From contig NZ_CP108041.1 of assembly GCF_036173065.1 (NCBI RefSeq), positions 930,001 to 994,000 on the forward strand: 64,000 nucleotides of DNA, given 5' to 3'. A model generated the notes under the pieces. It did not search any database. It was given only the letters and a program-made list of their open reading frames with translations, and was not told the origin of the DNA. Positions 1-8,079 of the stretch are shown here, piece after piece. The stretch comes from Rhodococcus sp. NBC_00297 (GTDB lineage Bacteria; Actinomycetota; Actinomycetes; Mycobacteriales; Mycobacteriaceae). Within the stretch, counting starts at the first letter, position 1. Every line of letters begins with the position of its first letter. Both the position numbers and the translations under genes were made by a program.

Positions 1-886
1 ACACATCCACGCGTCGGGCATCGTCCACCGCGACGTCAAGCCTGCCAACATCCTGATCACCCGCGACGACGACGCGGGACTGCGAGCGAAGCTCACCGAC
101 TTCGGTATCGCGCGCATCGTCGACTCCGACCCGATGACCGAGCACGGCACCGCCGTCGGGACGGCGCACTACCTCAGCCCGGAGCAGGCGACCGGCGAGG
201 CGACGGGGCCGGCCTCCGACGTCTACTCGCTGGGCCTTGTCCTGACCGAGTGCCTCACGGGACGAATGGTGTTCGAGGGCAGCGCGATCGCCGCCGCGAT
301 AGCCCGTCTGCATCGCGACCCGGTGATCCCCGTCGAACTCGGGCCTACGTGGGTGTCGCTGCTGACCGACATGACTTCCCGGACGCCGACGGCGCGCCCG
401 ACCGCCGCCGACGTGGCTCACCGGCTGCACACCCTCACCGAGGACACCGACACCGCGGTCCTCGCGACCCCGATGGCGACGCCGGCCGCCGTCGTGTCGG
501 GCCGTCGATCCGCCGTGCCGTGGGTACTCGCCGCGCTGGGAATCTGCGCGGCGCTCGTCACGGTGCTCGCGATCCGCGGAGCGGGGTCGGACGGTGAACC
601 GACGACGGAGCCGCCGCTGCCGAGCACGTCCGTGGTGGTCGAGACGACGTCGGAGCCGACGGCCACCCCTGTCCCGGTTCCCGAGACGGTCCCGGAGGTC
701 GCGCCACCAGTCGTCGAGACGACGACGGTCGCTCCCGCACCCGTCGTTCCGCAACCCGCAGCACCCGGCAACGGCAACTCCGGGAACGGCAACTCTGGCA
801 ACGGCAATTCCGGGAACGGCAACTCGGGCAACGGCAATCCCGGGAACGGCAACGGTAACTCCGGGAACGGTAATGGCAATCGCTGA
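1..886 (+). CDS. Serine/threonine protein kinase, 5' end outside window
   Basis: This is the C-terminal 294 residues of a Hanks-type membrane Ser/Thr kinase. The reading frame is open from base 2 and no start is present. Visible motifs are the catalytic loop HRDVKPAN, the metal-binding DFG and the SPEQ form of the APE motif, followed by DVYSLG of the C-lobe. A single membrane segment (VPWVLAALGICAALVTVLAI) lies near bases 520-580. The outside part is not made of PASTA domains. It is a Thr/Pro/Val-rich stalk ending in about ten Gly-Asn-rich pentamers of the SGNGN type (bases 763-880). The kinase would phosphorylate cytosolic targets. What the low-complexity outer tail senses is unknown. The kinase call is firm; the subfamily is not assigned. 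Confidence 0.93.
   Translation, partial: HIHASGIVHRDVKPANILITRDDDAGLRAKLTDFGIARIVDSDPMTEHGTAVGTAHYLSPEQATGEATGPASDVYSLGLVLTECLTGRMVFEGSAIAAAIARLHRDPVIPVELGPTWVSLLTDMTSRTPTARPTAADVAHRLHTLTEDTDTAVLATPMATPAAVVSGRRSAVPWVLAALGICAALVTVLAIRGAGSDGEPTTEPPLPSTSVVVETTSEPTATPVPVPETVPEVAPPVVETTTVAPAPVVPQPAAPGNGNSGNGNSGNGNSGNGNSGNGNPGNGNGNSGNGNGNR
763..882 (+). repeat. SGNGN-coding tandem repeat at kinase 3' end
   Basis: About ten imperfect 12-18 bp units reading GGGAACGGCAACTC or close variants encode the Gly-Asn-Ser tail of the kinase. Synonymous changes between units suggest an old, in-frame-maintained repeat that could still vary in length between strains. Confidence 0.85.
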
Positions 887-898
887 CTGATCACCCTC

Positions 899-923
899 GT
901 TTGTGGCGTGACAGCTCGGGTAG
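899..923 (+). promoter_or_regulatory. SigF-type promoter candidate
   Basis: GTTT at 899-902 and GGGTAG at 918-923 are separated by exactly 15 nt. This fits the GTTT-N15-17-GGGTA pattern known for mycobacterial SigF (general stress) promoters. The start codon at 933 lies 9 nt after the -10-like box, so the mRNA would be leaderless or nearly so. Confidence 0.55.
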
Positions 924-932
924 GCCGCACCC

Positions 933-1271
933 ATGACTGCAGACGACGCGACCACACCACTACCCCACTACGACCAGCTCACGGTGGGGACCATTCAGCA
1001 CCGTTGCCGATCGCTCGATCAGGATCAGATGGAGCGGCTGATCGCTCACGAGCGCGATGCGGCGAACCGCCCTCAGGTGCTTCAGATTCTCACTGCTCGT
1101 CTCGGCGAACTGCGCGCCGGAGCCGAACCCTCCGGAGGGGACCCGTCCGCCGCTCCCGAGGTGTCGGACACCCCGCGGCAGTCGAACGTCGGTCCGGAGC
1201 ACTCCCCCACCGACCACACGCCGCTCCGGCACGGCGTCGCGTACCAGACCCCGGCACGCGGCAAGCCCTGA
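933..1271 (+). CDS. Small actinobacterial protein, DUF8129-like
   Basis: The product has 112 residues. The N-terminal half (about residues 8-65) is a conserved-looking block with LPHYDQLTVGTIQHR and QVLQILTARLGELRAGAEP, which I recognise from small lipid-droplet or stress-associated hypothetical proteins of Mycobacteriales (DUF8129-like). The C-terminal half is Pro/Ser/Glu-rich and probably disordered. There is no signal peptide or membrane segment. Function is unknown. The SigF-like promoter directly upstream suggests expression in stress or stationary phase, which is inference. The family name is recalled and not verified. Confidence 0.7.
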   Translation: MTADDATTPLPHYDQLTVGTIQHRCRSLDQDQMERLIAHERDAANRPQVLQILTARLGELRAGAEPSGGDPSAAPEVSDTPRQSNVGPEHSPTDHTPLRHGVAYQTPARGKP

Positions 1272-1293
1272 CGACGCTGGGTCCGCGCGGCGT

Positions 1294-1710
1294 TCACCGG
1301 TCGGTGTGCGCCCAGCGTCGTGCGCCGGCGAAGGTGCTCGCGAGGACGAGCACGACGACGATCGTCAGGGCGGACCACATGGTCACGGACGCGTCGAAGG
1401 AGAACAGCAGGCCTGCTCCCAGTGCGGCCGCCGTCGCGACCACCGCGCCGAGGGGAAGCGCCACTGCCACCGCCGTCGTCGTGCGCCGGACCAGAGGATC
1501 GGAGGTCAGCCTCAGCGTCAGGAACACGGCGAGCAGCGCGAGAACGTATGCCGCCGCGACGCTCCCCACGTAGAGGATGAGCAACCCGTCCACGGGGAAC
1601 GCCACGGACGCGTCGGGCGGCAGACCGACGAAGGCGGACACGATCCACAGCAGCCCGGGCAGCAGACCGAGCAGGACACCGGTGAGTCCCGCGGCGACGA
1701 CTCGTCCCAC
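1294..1710 (-). CDS. Four-helix integral membrane protein of unknown function
   Basis: The product has 138 residues, mostly hydrophobic. Four membrane segments are visible: near residues 5-27, 42-66, 78-101 and 110-128. A short basic tail (GARRWAHTDR) follows. I do not recognise a family or catalytic motif. It lies 24 bp downstream of the GH43-like gene on the same strand and may be co-transcribed with it. The start is ATG; an upstream alternative was not evident. Confidence 0.7.
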   Translation of the reverse strand: MGRVVAAGLTGVLLGLLPGLLWIVSAFVGLPPDASVAFPVDGLLILYVGSVAAAYVLALLAVFLTLRLTSDPLVRRTTTAVAVALPLGAVVATAAALGAGLLFSFDASVTMWSALTIVVVLVLASTFAGARRWAHTDR

Positions 1711-1734
1711 GTCGTCAGCGACGTCCGGTGCGGA

Positions 1735-2703
1735 TCACGCGGGTTCTCGCATCACACCGAAGTGCCGCGCGGTTCCGGACACCCCGGGCAGCTCCTGCAC
1801 CGGGGACCATGTGGCGAGACCGTCCGTGCTGTCGGAGTACAGGTACTTCCCGTCGATGTAGGCATCGAGGTAGATGCGCCACACGTCGTTCGGCAGCTGG
1901 ACCAGAGCCGGACCCTCGACCATGGAACCCCACGCGCCGGGCGCGACGAAGCGGTAGGGCCCCGTCACCGTCGGCGCCACCGCGTGTTCGATGAACTTCT
2001 TCGTCTCGTTCTTCGTGAACGCGTGATAGGTCTCCCCGACCTTCACGATGGTGGTGTCGATGTGGTCGGCTCCGATCCCGTCGAGCGGCACCGGGAGGCT
2101 CCACGAACTCAGGGACGCGTCGAGCGCCGTCATCAGGTACGGCACGAATCCGCCACCGGTCGACAACGACAGGACGACGTGCACCCTGTCGCCGTCGACG
2201 AACCATTCCGGAGCCCAGGCCTTGGTGACGAACGGCGACAGCGACGGGCCGTCGGCGAAGCCTGCCGACTCGGAGAAGAACGGGATGCGTGGGCCCTTGC
2301 CGTCTCCGGTGCCGGGCATGAACGCGCAACAGAACGGCACCGGCTGGGTACCTGTGAACGTCCAGTTCACCCGGTCCGGGCTGCGAGCGAAGCCGATGTT
2401 CGCACCGTCGGCCGTCGTGTAGGTGAGGCGGTACGACCCGTCGATGTGGCGAAAGATGCTGGGGTCCCGCATCAGTCCCGACGGCGGTCGGAACGCGGAC
2501 GTACGCTCCGGCGTGAACGTGGTCCCGTCCGACGACCGATACACGTCGAGGTCACGGTCGCTGGCATTGCTGAACGCGACCATCGTGTAGGTCCATTCCG
2601 CTGGAGCGGTAGCACTGCTCGCCGGGGCGGCGACGAGCAGGCTCGCCACGGCGAGAAGCACCATCGGTAGGCCGAACAGTCGCCTGCGTCGGAGGGTCGT
2701 CAC
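1735..2703 (-). CDS. Secreted GH43-like glycoside hydrolase
   Basis: The product has 322 residues and a Sec signal peptide: a basic RRRR stretch, a hydrophobic core to about residue 28, and an ASSA cleavage region. The mature part resembles five-bladed beta-propeller enzymes of the GH43/beta-fructosidase superfamily. It has an RDPSIF motif near residue 77, matching the catalytic Asp region, and VEGPAL near residue 262, matching the general-acid Glu region. Such enzymes act on arabinose-, xylose- or fructose-containing glycans outside the cell. The exact substrate cannot be read from sequence. The start codon is GTG. It is transcribed divergently from the DUF3500 lipoprotein across a 137-bp gap. 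Confidence 0.72.
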   Translation of the reverse strand: MTTLRRRRLFGLPMVLLAVASLLVAAPASSATAPAEWTYTMVAFSNASDRDLDVYRSSDGTTFTPERTSAFRPPSGLMRDPSIFRHIDGSYRLTYTTADGANIGFARSPDRVNWTFTGTQPVPFCCAFMPGTGDGKGPRIPFFSESAGFADGPSLSPFVTKAWAPEWFVDGDRVHVVLSLSTGGGFVPYLMTALDASLSSWSLPVPLDGIGADHIDTTIVKVGETYHAFTKNETKKFIEHAVAPTVTGPYRFVAPGAWGSMVEGPALVQLPNDVWRIYLDAYIDGKYLYSDSTDGLATWSPVQELPGVSGTARHFGVMREPA

Positions 2704-2827
2704 CGATGCAGTCTCCCAGTCCCATCTGTCTCATCTGCACCATGATTCACATCGGTGCGGGATCGTTACGCAGGTCGTTCACAGGAAACGTCCAGCGTCC
2801 TCGCACCGAGGGTGCAGGAAGCATTCG

Positions 2828-2833
2828 TAACGT
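2828..2833 (+). promoter_or_regulatory. -10 element, leaderless start of DUF3500 gene
   Basis: TAACGT fits TANNNT and ends 7 nt before the ATG at 2841, so the mRNA probably begins at the start codon. No good -35 hexamer is visible. This also argues against the longer reading frame that opens at 2706. Confidence 0.45.
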
Positions 2834-2840
2834 CCGACCC

Positions 2841-4070
2841 ATGATGTTCTACAGAACTCCCACACCCGCCGGTTTCCCGCGAGGCGGCCGCACGGCCCTC
2901 GCCTCTGTTCTCGTGGCCGGCAGTCTGCTGCTCGGCGGCTGCAGCGCCGCCACCGAGAACGCGGCGACACCGGCCTCCGCCACCACGAGCCAGGAGGCCG
3001 CCGTGTCCACCGCCTCCGTCACCGACGGCGCGACCACCACCGCGGCCACGATCAGCGACAGCGCCACGGCCGCCGAGGCTTTCCTGGCGACGCTCACCGA
3101 CGCGCAGCGCGAGCAGGTCACCTATGCCTACGACGACGAGACCAAGACGACGTCCTGGTCCAACTTCCCCGTCACCTTCGTCGACCGCGCCGGCCTGAAC
3201 CTCGCCGACCTCACCGACGAGCAGCGCGCCGCCGCCATGACCGTGCTCGAGTCGCTGCTCGGCGACGACGCCTACTCGACCGTCACCGGCATCATGGGCG
3301 GCGACGAGTACCTGCACGAGAACAGCACCTCCACCGAGGACTCACTCGGCCAGTACTACATCGCCTTCTTCGGCGACCCGTCCGCCACCAGCGCCTGGGA
3401 GATCCAGTTCGGCGGACACCACCTCGGCATCAACGCCACCCGCGACGGCGCCGCCGACGCCGTCACCTTCGCCCCCACCCACCTCGGCGTCCAACCCGCC
3501 GAGTACACCACTGCTGACGGCACCGACGTGCAGCCGTTCGACGGCATCTACACCGACGCCTTCGCCTTCTACGACAGCCTCACCGACGAGCAGAAGACCA
3601 CCCTGTACCAGGGATCGGACGTCGCGGCCATGGTGTGCGCGCCCGGCAGCACCTGCGACTTCCCCACCGGCACCGGATTTTCCGGCGCCGACCTCACCGA
3701 CGAGCAGAAGCAACTGCTCCTGCAGGTCATCGCGAACTGGGCCGGCATGGCCGACGAGGAGACCACCGCCGACGCGCTCGCGACCATCGAGGCGACGCTC
3801 GACACGACCTACGTGAACTGGTCCGGCGCGACCACCTACGACATGAGCCAGGGCGACGGAATCCACTTCCAGATCAGCGGACCGGACGTCTACGTCGAGT
3901 TCGCAGCACAGCAGGGCTCGGCCGGGGCGGACGTCGCGGGCGTCACCACCTCGGGGTGGGGCCACGTCCACACCATCTACCGCGACCCGAGCAACGACTA
4001 CGCGAACAGTGTCACGCAACAGGAGTCGACCGGAATGGGCGGCGGCGCGATGCCGGGTGGGGGCTTCTGA
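2841..4070 (+). CDS. DUF3500-family lipoprotein
   Basis: The product has 409 residues from ATG 2841. The frame opens earlier, but the signal peptide starts here. A lipobox LLGGC near residue 33 marks lipid attachment, followed by an Ala/Thr-rich linker. The rest matches my memory of DUF3500, with three repeats of DLTDEQ or SLTDEQ, an IQFGGHHLG block and HVHTIYRDPSNDY near the end. The clustered His residues suggest metal or substrate binding, but no reaction is known to me. It is presumably anchored to the outer face of the cytoplasmic membrane. The final residues are Gly/Met-rich. Confidence 0.8.
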   Translation: MMFYRTPTPAGFPRGGRTALASVLVAGSLLLGGCSAATENAATPASATTSQEAAVSTASVTDGATTTAATISDSATAAEAFLATLTDAQREQVTYAYDDETKTTSWSNFPVTFVDRAGLNLADLTDEQRAAAMTVLESLLGDDAYSTVTGIMGGDEYLHENSTSTEDSLGQYYIAFFGDPSATSAWEIQFGGHHLGINATRDGAADAVTFAPTHLGVQPAEYTTADGTDVQPFDGIYTDAFAFYDSLTDEQKTTLYQGSDVAAMVCAPGSTCDFPTGTGFSGADLTDEQKQLLLQVIANWAGMADEETTADALATIEATLDTTYVNWSGATTYDMSQGDGIHFQISGPDVYVEFAAQQGSAGADVAGVTTSGWGHVHTIYRDPSNDYANSVTQQESTGMGGGAMPGGGF

Positions 4071-4112
4071 CGATTCCACGGTTGCGCCGGGCGGTTCGCG
4101 GCGGGTAGTCAG

Positions 4113-5045
4113 GTGCAGATGAAGACCTACGAGCTACCCGGCACCGATCTCCGCGCGTCCAGCGTCGTGCTCGGCCTCATGCGCATCGAGACGCTGAGCG
4201 ACGAGGAGATTCGAACACTCGTCGGGACCGCGCGTGATGCGGGAGTGTCGGTCTTCGACCACGCGGACATCTACGGCAGCGATCGTCACGCCTGCGAGCG
4301 CAGGTTCGGCGACGCCGTGTCGTTCGCATCGGATCGAGACGACGTCATCGTCCAGAGCAAGGTGGGCATCCGAGAAGGGTTCTACGACTTCTCGTCCGAC
4401 CACATCCTGACCACCGTCGACGAGTCTCTCGCCGCCTTGCGTACCGATCACCTCGACGTCCTGTTGCTGCACCGGCCGGACACCCTCGTGGAGCCGGCCG
4501 AAGTCGCGGCGGCCTTCGACACGCTGCACACGGCGGGCAAGGTGCGGCATTTCGGAGTCTCGAACCACACTCCCGGACAGATCGAGGTGCTGAAGACCGA
4601 GGTGCGACAGCCTCTGATCGTGAACCAGGTTCAGCTGAGCATCACGCATGCACCGCTCGTGGCGGCCGGTCTCGCGGCGAACATCGCCGGGCTCGAGCAG
4701 TCGGTCGACCGCGACAACGGTCTGCTCGATCACGCGCGACTGAACGGCGTCACTCTGCAGGCGTGGTCACCGTTCCAGAAGGGGACGTCGGACGGCGTGT
4801 TCCTCGGTGATCGCGAGAACTACCCCGAACTGGACGACGCGCTCCGCGAGCTCGCCTCCCAGTTCGGAACCACGCCCACCGCGATCGCCACCGCGTGGAT
4901 CACCCGGCACCCGGCGAACATTCAAGTGGTGCTCGGAACCACCGACCCCGGCCGCGTGCGGGAAGCTGCCGCCGGTTCGGACGTGGTTCTGAGCCGGGAG
5001 CAGTGGTACCGCCTCTTCCGCGCTGCAGGGCACACGTTGCCGTGA
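4113..5045 (+). CDS. Aldo/keto reductase
   Basis: The product has 310 residues from GTG 4113, or 308 from ATG 4119. It has the TIM-barrel reductase pattern: VLGLMRIETLS at the N-terminus, FDHADIYG carrying the catalytic Asp/Tyr pair, QSKVGI for the catalytic Lys, LLLHRPD for the His, and VVLGTTDPGRV in the NADP-binding end. The enzyme would reduce carbonyl substrates using NAD(P)H in the cytosol. It resembles the YdhF-like branch of oxidoreductases. Substrate is unknown and there is no obvious operon partner. Confidence 0.88.
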   Translation: MQMKTYELPGTDLRASSVVLGLMRIETLSDEEIRTLVGTARDAGVSVFDHADIYGSDRHACERRFGDAVSFASDRDDVIVQSKVGIREGFYDFSSDHILTTVDESLAALRTDHLDVLLLHRPDTLVEPAEVAAAFDTLHTAGKVRHFGVSNHTPGQIEVLKTEVRQPLIVNQVQLSITHAPLVAAGLAANIAGLEQSVDRDNGLLDHARLNGVTLQAWSPFQKGTSDGVFLGDRENYPELDDALRELASQFGTTPTAIATAWITRHPANIQVVLGTTDPGRVREAAAGSDVVLSREQWYRLFRAAGHTLP

Positions 5046-5145
5046 TGCCGGTGAACCATGCACTCCCGAACACCGGGATTCCCGCGCCCGCAGGAGAAAA
5101 TCGTCGTCGAACACCCCTCAGCAGCACATCGACGAGGAGCAGCGC

Positions 5146-5820
5146 ATGCGCCCGCACGTCCACCTCAGCGGTCAGCTGATCTGTCGGGACGATGCCGAGT
5201 CGGCCGTCGTGTCGGAGTGTCTGCCCCGCCATGTCGAGCTGACCCGGGCCGAACCCGGGTGCGTGTCCTTCGACGTCCAGCAGAGCGACGACCCCCTCGT
5301 GTGGCAGGTGGACGAGTACTTCACCGACGACGCCGCCTTCGCACGACATCAGGAGCGAGTCTCGTCGAGTGAGTGGGGCAGACGGACGGCGGGCATCGAA
5401 CGGCGGTACGTCGTGGAGCGCGAACGCGACGTCGCCCCGACGACGAGGGGGCCGTTACGCACCGCAGGCATCTCTCTGGATTGCGCCGATCCGGAGGAAC
5501 TCGTTCGGTTCTATCTGGCCCTCCTCGGTGGTCGTCGACTCTGGGGTGACGACCAGGCGTCCGGGATGCGCACCGATGAGGGGCTCGTCCTGGTGGCGCA
5601 GAAGGTCGAGGAGTACACACCTCCCGAGTGGCCCGGAACCGCCGTGGTGCATCTGGACATCGACGCGGGCAACGACCTGGCCGGCGCGGTGCGGTACGCA
5701 GAAACCTGCGGCGCGCGACAGTCCGAAGCGCAGGTCGATTCTCGGTGGGCTGTTCTCCTCGATCCGGCCGGACATCCGTTCTGCATCACGACGATGGTGT
5801 GGTCGAAGGATGCGGAATAG
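5146..5820 (+). CDS. ABM monooxygenase-like / VOC domain fusion protein
   Basis: The product has 224 residues with two domains. Residues 1-90 look like an antibiotic-biosynthesis-monooxygenase (quinol monooxygenase-like) dimeric barrel, with EPGCVSFDVQQS and the aromatic DEYFTDDAAFARHQ region. Residues 105-222 look like a single vicinal-oxygen-chelate domain (GISLDCADPEELVRFYLALLG ... LLDPAGHPFCI). RBS GAGGAG precedes the ATG by 7 nt. Either domain alone is common; the fusion suggests linked handling of a reactive small molecule. No substrate is inferred. The join is in frame with no sign of frameshift. Confidence 0.8.
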   Translation: MRPHVHLSGQLICRDDAESAVVSECLPRHVELTRAEPGCVSFDVQQSDDPLVWQVDEYFTDDAAFARHQERVSSSEWGRRTAGIERRYVVERERDVAPTTRGPLRTAGISLDCADPEELVRFYLALLGGRRLWGDDQASGMRTDEGLVLVAQKVEEYTPPEWPGTAVVHLDIDAGNDLAGAVRYAETCGARQSEAQVDSRWAVLLDPAGHPFCITTMVWSKDAE

Positions 5821-5934
5821 CATCAGATGCACGATCGCCGCCCCGCCCGTTGCAGCCGACACGATCTCACCATGAACCGACGCCCCTTGTGGCCGCACCG
5901 GCACGCCAACCGATTCGAGGGCAGACTCGCTCGT

Positions 5935-6258
5935 ATGAAGGTGGAAATCTTGTACTTCGACGGGTGCCCGAACTGGCAGGAAGCTGCGGACCGGGTTCGC
6001 GCTGCAGCCAGCCTGATCGAACAGTCAGACATCGAGATCGGTCACCGGCTGATCTCCTCCGACGCCGAGGCAGCGGCGTCGGCCTTCGCCGGCTCACCGA
6101 CCATCCTCATCGACGGCGTCGATGCCTTCGACGATGCCGTGCAACTGACCGAACTCGCCTGCCGCGTCTACTCGACCGACCGCGGCCTGGCGGGTCTGCC
6201 GACCGTCGACCAACTCGCCGCGTCGCTGCAATCGAAAGACGAAGCGCTGCAACGATGA
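5935..6258 (+). CDS. Thioredoxin-fold small protein with a single N-terminal Cys
   Basis: The product has 107 residues from ATG 5935. The frame opens at 5827, but the conserved N-terminus is KVEILYFDGCPNWQEA. The single Cys in FDGCPNW and the cis-Pro-like block AGSPTILIDGVDAF are typical of a thioredoxin-like family often annotated near mercury or redox genes. There is no CxxC pair, so a classical disulfide reductase role is unlikely. Cytosolic. The function is not established. The next gene is 148 bp away. Confidence 0.68.
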   Translation: MKVEILYFDGCPNWQEAADRVRAAASLIEQSDIEIGHRLISSDAEAAASAFAGSPTILIDGVDAFDDAVQLTELACRVYSTDRGLAGLPTVDQLAASLQSKDEALQR

Positions 6259-6406
6259 ACGCAGCGAAGGGTCGCGTCCCGCCGCCCCGGTCGAACACTG
6301 AGCGGTAGCGCCCGCGCGGCGACCAGCGCACCTCGACCCGCACGCACTCCCCGAAGGCACGGCAGCGTTCACTCCCTCGTGGCGTTCGCCGGCGTTAGTG
6401 TTGCCC

Positions 6407-6871
6407 ATGGCTATGTCCAGAGCGGTCCCCGCGCTGCCGGTACGGCACATCGAGACCGCGATCGCCGTCTACACCCGCGCCTTCGGCTTCACGGCGCAGT
6501 ACTCCGATCCCACCTTCGCCAAGCTCACTCGAGACGACGTCGAGATCCACCTGTGGGCCTCCGACGACGACAGCTGGACCACCCGCACCGACCCTGCGCC
6601 GTGGCCGGTGTGCAGCGGAGCGGAGACCTTCCTCGCCGGAACGGCCAGCTGCCGCATCACCGTCGACGAGATCACGGAACTGTACGACGAACTCTCGCGC
6701 GCGGGCGTCCTGCACCCAGCAGACGCCGGCCACCCCGTCGCGACGGACTGGGGAACGACGGAGTTCGCGACCGTCGACGGCGACGGCAACCTGATCACGT
6801 TCTCCACGAACACTATTCGAACCGAAAGCGCGGTCGTCGACGGTGACGGTGACGCTGTCACTACTTCCTGA
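6407..6871 (+). CDS. Bleomycin-binding-type VOC family protein
   Basis: The product has 154 residues from ATG 6407. TAGTGT at 6396-6401 would give a near-leaderless message. The order of blocks (VPALPVRHIETAIAVYTRAFGF, DDVEIHLWASDD, CRITVDEITELYDELS, TDWGTTEFATVDGDGNLITF) is that of the bleomycin/phleomycin-binding resistance family, which sequesters drug as a dimer. It may bind another aromatic ligand. Homologues usually end soon after the NLITF block. Here an acidic 21-residue tail follows, right beside the recombinase module. Confidence 0.8.
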   Translation: MAMSRAVPALPVRHIETAIAVYTRAFGFTAQYSDPTFAKLTRDDVEIHLWASDDDSWTTRTDPAPWPVCSGAETFLAGTASCRITVDEITELYDELSRAGVLHPADAGHPVATDWGTTEFATVDGDGNLITFSTNTIRTESAVVDGDGDAVTTS

Positions 6872-6930
6872 CCGACGGAGTCGTTGATCACCACAAATAC
6901 ATCGACGTCATCCAGCGCCTTGCATTGGAT

Positions 6931-6947
6931 GCATGATACGTTCATGC
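6931..6947. repeat. Inverted repeat at recombinase promoter/start
   Basis: GCATGA and TCATGC are perfect 6-bp arms around TACGT, ending 1 bp before the ATG of the recombinase gene. The -10-like box TACGTT (6937-6942) sits inside it with 6 nt to the ATG, consistent with a leaderless start. It could be the operator for the XRE-like protein encoded next, or a recombinase arm site. Confidence 0.5.
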
Positions 6948-6948
6948 G

Positions 6949-8079
6949 ATGTCGGCCATGGACACCGTCGGGTCCGGCGCTTCTCGCGCCGAGGGGTCGG
7001 CAGATCACCTGTTGCGAGACGGCCTGTCGCTGCTCGCGCCCGAGGAAACCGTGCTGGCGGCGATGATCGAAGGGTGGGAGCAACAGCAGCGCTCGCGGAT
7101 GCTCGCGAACTTGACCATCGAGCGTCGGACACAGATCGTGCGCCGGTTGGTGATCTTCACCAACGACTACCCGTGGCAGTGGTCGTCGGCGGACGTCGAG
7201 GAGTGGACGACGCATCTGGTGGAGTCGGGGGCCGCGCATTCGACGGTGCGGTTGTATCAGATGGCGGCATCGCTGTTCTGCAGCTACATCTCCGACGTCC
7301 GCTACCGGTGGCACGAGGTCTGTGAGCGGCACTTCGGGGTGCACCCGGTGCAGATCTTCCACGAGTGGAACATGGTCGTGCACCGCAGCGAGCACGAAGG
7401 GCGACCCGGGAATCGGCCGCTCACCCGCGACGAGCTGCAGGCGTTCTTCGACTACTGCGACACCCAGGTGAACCGGGTCGGTGCCTCCGGTCGCAAGGGA
7501 TGGCTGGCGAGCTATCGCGACGCGACGCTGTTCAAGGTGATCCACGCCTGGGGTCTGCGCCGCCGGGAGGCCTCGATGCTCGACACGGTCGACTGGACCG
7601 CCAACCCGGCGGCCGCCGAGTTCGGCCGTTATGGGGCGCTGTCGGTGCGCCACGGCAAAGCCCTCTCCGGCGGACCGCCGCGGCGCCGCACGGTCCTGAC
7701 CACCATGGAGTGGGCCGCCGAGGCCGTCGACGAGTGGGTCACCGAGATCCGGCCTCTCTACGGCTCCGATCAGCTCGCCCTCTGGCCCACTGAGCGCAGC
7801 GCACGGGTGGGAGCGGTGTCGATCTCCCAACGGTTCGCCGAGTACCGCAACGCCGTCGGGCTCGAGAAGCACCTCGGCCCGCACTGTCTGCGCCACTCGT
7901 ATGCGACACATCTGCTCGAGGACGGCTTCGATCACCTCTTCGTCCAACAACAACTCGGACACTCCTGGGGATCGACCACCGCGATCTACACCAGCGTCGG
8001 CACCGACTACAAGAACAACGCCCTCCGACGAGCACTGAGTCGGGCGTTTACCACCGCGAGCACCGACGAGGAGAACTGA
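6949..8079 (+). CDS. Tyrosine site-specific recombinase, gene 1 of three-gene module
   Basis: The product has 376 residues. The N-terminal half is a SAM-like core-binding domain (about 45-145). The C-terminal catalytic domain carries a full active site by pattern: R204 (WGLRRREAS), K237 (VRHGKAL), H312 and R315 (HCLRH), H338 (QQLGH) and Y347 (AIYTS). It should cut and rejoin DNA through a 3'-phosphotyrosine. Its stop codon overlaps the next start (TGATG), so the three genes of the module are translationally coupled. No phage structural, excisionase or cargo genes accompany it. The natural target site is unknown. Confidence 0.9.
   Translation: MSAMDTVGSGASRAEGSADHLLRDGLSLLAPEETVLAAMIEGWEQQQRSRMLANLTIERRTQIVRRLVIFTNDYPWQWSSADVEEWTTHLVESGAAHSTVRLYQMAASLFCSYISDVRYRWHEVCERHFGVHPVQIFHEWNMVVHRSEHEGRPGNRPLTRDELQAFFDYCDTQVNRVGASGRKGWLASYRDATLFKVIHAWGLRRREASMLDTVDWTANPAAAEFGRYGALSVRHGKALSGGPPRRRTVLTTMEWAAEAVDEWVTEIRPLYGSDQLALWPTERSARVGAVSISQRFAEYRNAVGLEKHLGPHCLRHSYATHLLEDGFDHLFVQQQLGHSWGSTTAIYTSVGTDYKNNALRRALSRAFTTASTDEEN

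Noticed and set aside
763-882. CRISPR-like array
   Set aside because: Repeats are short, contiguous and in frame with the kinase; there are no spacers and no cas genes anywhere in the window.
418-960. 180-residue minus-strand reading frame across the kinase 3' end
   Set aside because: It is the antisense of the SGNGN repeat and stalk; low-complexity Leu/Pro repeats with no family features.
1057-2670. 537-residue plus-strand reading frame
   Set aside because: It runs antisense to the GH43-like gene and the membrane protein gene; composition is Arg/Gly/His-rich, typical of a shadow frame in high-GC DNA.
6469-7962. 497-residue minus-strand reading frame
   Set aside because: It is antisense to the VOC and recombinase genes, which both have clear family motifs.
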